Assembly (NCBI GenBank): GCA_023129815.1
Contig: JAGMBH010000123.1
Coordinates: forward strand, 1 to 17,666
Origin: Dehalococcoidia bacterium
GTDB lineage: Bacteria > Chloroflexota > Dehalococcoidia > GIF9 > AB-539-J10
DNA length: 17,666 bases
Direction of reading: 5' to 3'
Under the pieces are notes generated by a model that saw nothing but the letters and a program-made list of their open reading frames with translations, had not been told where the DNA came from and made no database searches. Within the stretch, counting starts at the first letter, position 1. Each line of letters starts with the position of its first letter. Below, one piece after another: positions 15,304 to 17,666 of this stretch. A program made the translations under genes and the position numbers.

Positions 15304-16197
15304 ATGCCAGCAAAAATTCTATCGGGAAGAGAAATCTCAGCCGAGGTGAGAGGAGAGTTAAAGGAGAAGGTGGAGAAACTTAAGGCAAAAGGGCTTACTC
15401 CTGGGTTAGCCATGGTACGAGTAGGAGAGGATCCGGCGTCAGCGTCCTACGTGAAGCAAAAAGGGAAAACTAGCGAGGAGGTGGGCGTTTATTCGGAGAC
15501 GATTGTGTTCCCCGGGGATACCTCAGAAGAGGTGCTCCTGGCCAAAATAGCTGAACTCAACAAAGACCCCAAATTTCACGGGATTTTAGTCCAGCTCCCC
15601 CTGCCCAAGCATATCAACCAGGACCGGGTGATAAACGCCATTGAGCCCATAAAGGATGCCGATTGTTTCCATCCAGTCAATGTGGGTAAACTCCTCATTG
15701 GAAAGCCTTACCTTTTGCCCTGTACCCCCCACGGGGTGCAGCAGATTCTCATCCGCAGTGGTTATAGTCCGGAGGGGAAGCACGTGGTCATCTGTGGGAG
15801 AAGTAACCTTAACGGCAAGCCCCTCTTTGCCATCCTGATTCAGAAGAAGACAGGAGCTAATGCCACCGTCACCGTGTGCCATACCGGGACGAAGAACCTG
15901 CATGAGATAACCCGGAGTGCTGATATCCTGGTAGCTGCCATGGGGTCTCCTAAATTCATCAAGGCGGATATGGTGAAAGAGGGGGCAGTGGTGGTAGACG
16001 TAGGGGTCAACCGTATTCAAGACCCAACCACAAAATCTGGCTTTAGGCTGACGGGGGATACCGATTTCGAGGCTTTAAAGGAAAAGGTTGAGGCCATTAC
16101 CCCTGTCCCCGGTGGAGTTGGGCCGATGACAGTCACCATGCTTATGTGGAACACAATAATGGCTGCTGAAGTCCAGACTGGGATAACAGCGGAATGA
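15304..16197 (+). CDS. folD: Bifunctional methylene-THF dehydrogenase / methenyl-THF cyclohydrolase
   Basis: This 297-aa protein interconverts 5,10-methylene-, methenyl- and 10-formyl-tetrahydrofolate, two steps of the Wood-Ljungdahl methyl branch. It has the catalytic YVKQKGK (Tyr49, Lys53), GILVQLPLP (93-101), KDADCFHPVNVGKL (117-130), PCTPHGV (139-145), the nucleotide-site GRSNLNGKPL (165-174; usual form GRSxxVGxP) and the C-terminal PVPGGVGPMTV (267-277). A strong aaggaggt precedes ATG 15304. Its coding sequence, notably 15540-15960, looks more GC-rich than the neighbouring genes by eye, perhaps indicating transfer. The decayed folD tail that follows is closer to the family consensus in places. 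Confidence 0.96.
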   Translation: MPAKILSGREISAEVRGELKEKVEKLKAKGLTPGLAMVRVGEDPASASYVKQKGKTSEEVGVYSETIVFPGDTSEEVLLAKIAELNKDPKFHGILVQLPLPKHINQDRVINAIEPIKDADCFHPVNVGKLLIGKPYLLPCTPHGVQQILIRSGYSPEGKHVVICGRSNLNGKPLFAILIQKKTGANATVTVCHTGTKNLHEITRSADILVAAMGSPKFIKADMVKEGAVVVDVGVNRIQDPTTKSGFRLTGDTDFEALKEKVEAITPVPGGVGPMTVTMLMWNTIMAAEVQTGITAE

Positions 16198-16303
16198 AAA
16201 GGCTGAAACCATAACCCCGGTCCCGGGAGGTGCATGACCAATGCTGGTCACTATGCTCCTGGTCAATACAGTGACAGCAGCAGAAAGGCAAGCCAGCAGC
16301 TAA
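16196..16303 (+). pseudogene. Relic of a second folD C-terminus
   Basis: Directly overlapping the folD stop, 36 codons read EKAETITPVPGGA, then TGA in frame, then PMLVTMLLVNTVTAAERQAS and a short tail to TAA. It matches the last part of the adjacent FolD (EKVEAITPVPGGVGPMTVTM) but differs at many third positions, so it is an old paralogue rather than a fresh duplication. The stop falls inside the signature PVPGGVGPM motif and nothing precedes the fragment, so it cannot make a functional enzyme. Its MLLVNTVTAAER ending is nearer the usual FolD consensus than the intact gene's MLMWNTIMAAE. Confidence 0.85.
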
Positions 16304-16340
16304 AGCTGAAAAAAAATTAAATTTTTTCCGCTGAAATTCC

Positions 16341-16370
16341 TTGACTTCCCATAAAAATGGAAGATATAAT
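16341..16370 (+). promoter_or_regulatory. Predicted cooC promoter with upstream A/T tract
   Basis: TTGACT (16341-16346) and a perfect TATAAT (16365-16370) are spaced by 18 bases. An A/T-only stretch at 16309-16327 could act as an UP element. Transcription should start near 16377, leaving about eight bases before the cooC ATG and no ribosome site. Confidence 0.7.
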
Positions 16371-16384
16371 GTAACGTTTGCAAT

Positions 16385-17167
16385 ATGAAAATCGCTATTA
16401 GCGGCAAAGGAGGGGCAGGTAAGACAATGTTAGTGTCCCTCCTTTCTACTATATTTGCCCAGTCTAGTTATTCTGTCCTGGCGATAGATGCCGATCCAAA
16501 TGCCAACTTGGCAGCTACTCTTGGCTTTCCTAATTCTGAAAGGATAATACCTATATCTGAGATGGCTGATCTAATTGAAGAAAGGACAGGGGTGCGTCCT
16601 GGCGAGGTGGCAACCTTTTTTAAGTTAAATCCTAAGGTCAATGACCTCCCGGAGAAGTATTGTGTAGAACATAACGGGGTAAAATTAATGGTAATGGGTC
16701 GGTTAAAAAAGGGTGGCAGTGGCTGCTATTGCCCCGAAAATGCCTTATTACAAGCCTTAGTTACCCACTTGCTTTTGGAAAGGGATGAAGTTGTCATCAT
16801 GGATATGGAAGCTGGAGTAGAACATCTAGGACGAGGGACGGCCAAAGCAGTAGATAAGCTAATTATAGTAGTAGAGCCAAGTAGAAGAAGCATGGAAACA
16901 GCTTACAGGATAAGAGAGCTGGCAAAGGATATAGCTTTACAAAATATTGGCGTAGTAGGTAACAAGATTCGAAGCGAGAAAGACAAAGATGCCCTCATTT
17001 CCAGCATGCCAGGCTTCGAATTCCTCGGCTTTATCCCCTACGACCAAGCTATAGTAGAAGCCGACCTTGCCGGTTTTCCTCTGGTCAATTCGAGTCAAAG
17101 GGTCATGCGCGAGGTAGAGGACATTGTTGCTCGAATTATTGAACCAACACTATATAGGACAGCGTAA
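16385..17167 (+). CDS. cooC: CooC/AcsF-type CODH nickel-insertion ATPase
   Basis: This 260-aa MinD/SIMIBI-class P-loop ATPase has the deviant Walker A GKGGAGKT (7-14), DADPNANL (35-42), the CooC-specific metal-binding CxC (GSGCYCPEN, Cys114 and Cys116) and DMEAGVEHLGRGT (140-152). CooC dimers bind nickel through the CxC pair and use ATP to help load the C-cluster of CO dehydrogenase or the acetyl-CoA synthase A-cluster. Its place between folD and fhs fits a Wood-Ljungdahl cluster, though no CODH/ACS subunit is in the window. ATG 16385 is clear from the conserved MKIAISGKGG; the transcript is predicted to be nearly leaderless. Confidence 0.93.
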   Translation: MKIAISGKGGAGKTMLVSLLSTIFAQSSYSVLAIDADPNANLAATLGFPNSERIIPISEMADLIEERTGVRPGEVATFFKLNPKVNDLPEKYCVEHNGVKLMVMGRLKKGGSGCYCPENALLQALVTHLLLERDEVVIMDMEAGVEHLGRGTAKAVDKLIIVVEPSRRSMETAYRIRELAKDIALQNIGVVGNKIRSEKDKDALISSMPGFEFLGFIPYDQAIVEADLAGFPLVNSSQRVMREVEDIVARIIEPTLYRTA

Positions 17168-17185
17168 ATGAGAGTGTTTAAAAAT

Positions 17186-17242
17186 GTAGTGCGAGGCTTC
17201 GGACTCGTGCACGACCCTAAAGGGTCGCACTACGAGAATCCG
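17186..17242. repeat. Structured repeat-like element between cooC and fhs
   Basis: Perfect 9-bp arms gtagtgcga (17186-17194) and tcgcactac (17225-17233) enclose a 7-bp hairpin cgaccct-aa-agggtcg (17212-17227); the two share tcg, so both cannot fully form. An alternative 9-bp stem with a two-base bulge pairs 17200-17208 with 17232-17242. It resembles small interspersed palindromic repeats of Chloroflexota-type genomes (recollection, not searched). It differs in sequence from the element in mfd. Confidence 0.6.
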
Positions 17243-17337
17243 GACGAGGCAAATCTAGTTTTCAATCTGAGACGAAATTAGACAGCTTCAACAGGGAAAG
17301 GAGGTGACGTGTCACTAAGATACTGAACGAGTACAAA

Positions 17338-17367
17338 TTTGGCTTTAATTAAAGCTACACAGCCAAA
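17338..17367. repeat. Inverted repeat in the fhs leader
   Basis: tttggct (17338-17344) pairs with agccaaa (17361-17367) around a 16-base loop, and a perfect 14-bp palindrome gctttaattaaagc (17342-17355) overlaps the left arm. Either could be an operator or a weak mRNA hairpin just before the fhs ribosome site; no T run follows. Confidence 0.4.
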
Positions 17368-17400
17368 AATATTAATTAAAATTCAATAAGGAGGTTACTA

Positions 17401-17666
17401 ATGCCTTACGATGCTACAAAAATGAAGGACTGGCAGATTGCAGAAGCATCTGAAGAGAACATGCCAACCCCTGACGAGTGGCGGGAAAGACTCAACCTGC
17501 AAAAGGATGAGACCATTCCTTACGGGAGGCTATGCAGACTCGATTTCCTGAAGATTATCGAGCGTCTCAAGGACAAACCAGACGGGAAGTATATTGAGGT
17601 AACTGCTATAACTCCTACACCACTGGGTGAGGGAAAAACGACGACCACCATGGGTATCCTGGAGGG
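17401..17666 (+). CDS. fhs: Formate-tetrahydrofolate ligase, N-terminal part (cut by window end)
   Basis: An open frame runs from ATG 17401 to the window edge (88 complete codons). It contains IPYGRLCRLDFLKIIERLKD and then VTAITPTPLGEGKTTTTMGI, the ATP-binding P-loop region diagnostic of formyl-THF synthetase. The enzyme condenses formate with tetrahydrofolate using ATP, the entry reaction of the Wood-Ljungdahl methyl branch, and supplies FolD. A strong aaggaggt ribosome site lies six bases before the start. The usual length is about 550-600 aa, so most of the gene is outside this window. It follows cooC on the same strand after 233 bp of structured non-coding sequence. Confidence 0.95.
   Translation, partial: MPYDATKMKDWQIAEASEENMPTPDEWRERLNLQKDETIPYGRLCRLDFLKIIERLKDKPDGKYIEVTAITPTPLGEGKTTTTMGILE

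Noticed and set aside
17186..17242. Cloverleaf-like folding suggesting a tRNA or THF riboswitch before fhs
   Set aside because: No anticodon arm, T-arm consensus or CCA-type acceptor pairing is visible, and I see no clear match to THF riboswitch conserved loops; the palindromic arms fit a small repeat better.
17309..17326. Five-codon GTG mini-gene after the strong ribosome site
   Set aside because: Too short to support as a gene; kept only as part of the fhs leader observation.

Overview
The window looks like a chromosome segment of an anaerobic bacterium using the Wood-Ljungdahl (reductive acetyl-CoA) pathway. The right end carries folD, a cooC-type CODH/ACS maturation ATPase and the start of formate-tetrahydrofolate ligase. 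That cluster, a ComEC split into channel and metallo-beta-lactamase genes, a DUF433/DUF5615 pair and many small interspersed inverted repeats would suit an uncultured Chloroflexota (Dehalococcoidia-like) genome. The lineage is an inference and was not tested. No rRNA, tRNA, CRISPR array or transposase gene was found.

Layout. At 71-1209 a minus-strand lipoprotein gene lies between two short coding relics that share a 19-bp direct repeat. At 1281-1873 is a minus-strand DUF433/DUF5615 toxin-antitoxin-like pair. From 2020 the plus strand carries a frameshifted lipoprotein remnant, the ComEC channel, a separate ComEC-type MBL protein whose first metal motif is degenerate, RNase PH, and a C_GCAxxG_C_C redox protein. 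From 11513 down to 5875 the minus strand carries proB, then an inserted block, then proA. The block holds a zinc-ribbon protein, a 47-aa ORF, a DNA methyltransferase fused to an Mrr-like nuclease, a doubtful micro-ORF and a HEPN-like protein. proB and mfd diverge from a 73-bp promoter region. mfd has a 147-bp palindromic element inserted in frame. folD follows, then a decayed second folD C-terminus, cooC, a structured repeat-like intergenic region and truncated fhs.

How the genes work together. ProB and ProA make glutamate-5-semialdehyde for proline. The genes between them look like a compact restriction/defence cassette that splits a normally adjacent pair. FolD and Fhs catalyse steps of the methyl branch and CooC supports nickel insertion into CODH/ACS, so the right end is a C1-metabolism locus. 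Mfd, RNase PH and ComEC are housekeeping DNA/RNA functions.

The most notable features are the in-frame palindromic element in mfd, the defence-like cassette between proB and proA, three or four gene relics (two marked by short repeats), the QxQxDH variant in the ComEC MBL protein, and three genes (proB, mfd, cooC) whose predicted promoters lie so close to the start codon that their mRNAs would be nearly leaderless.
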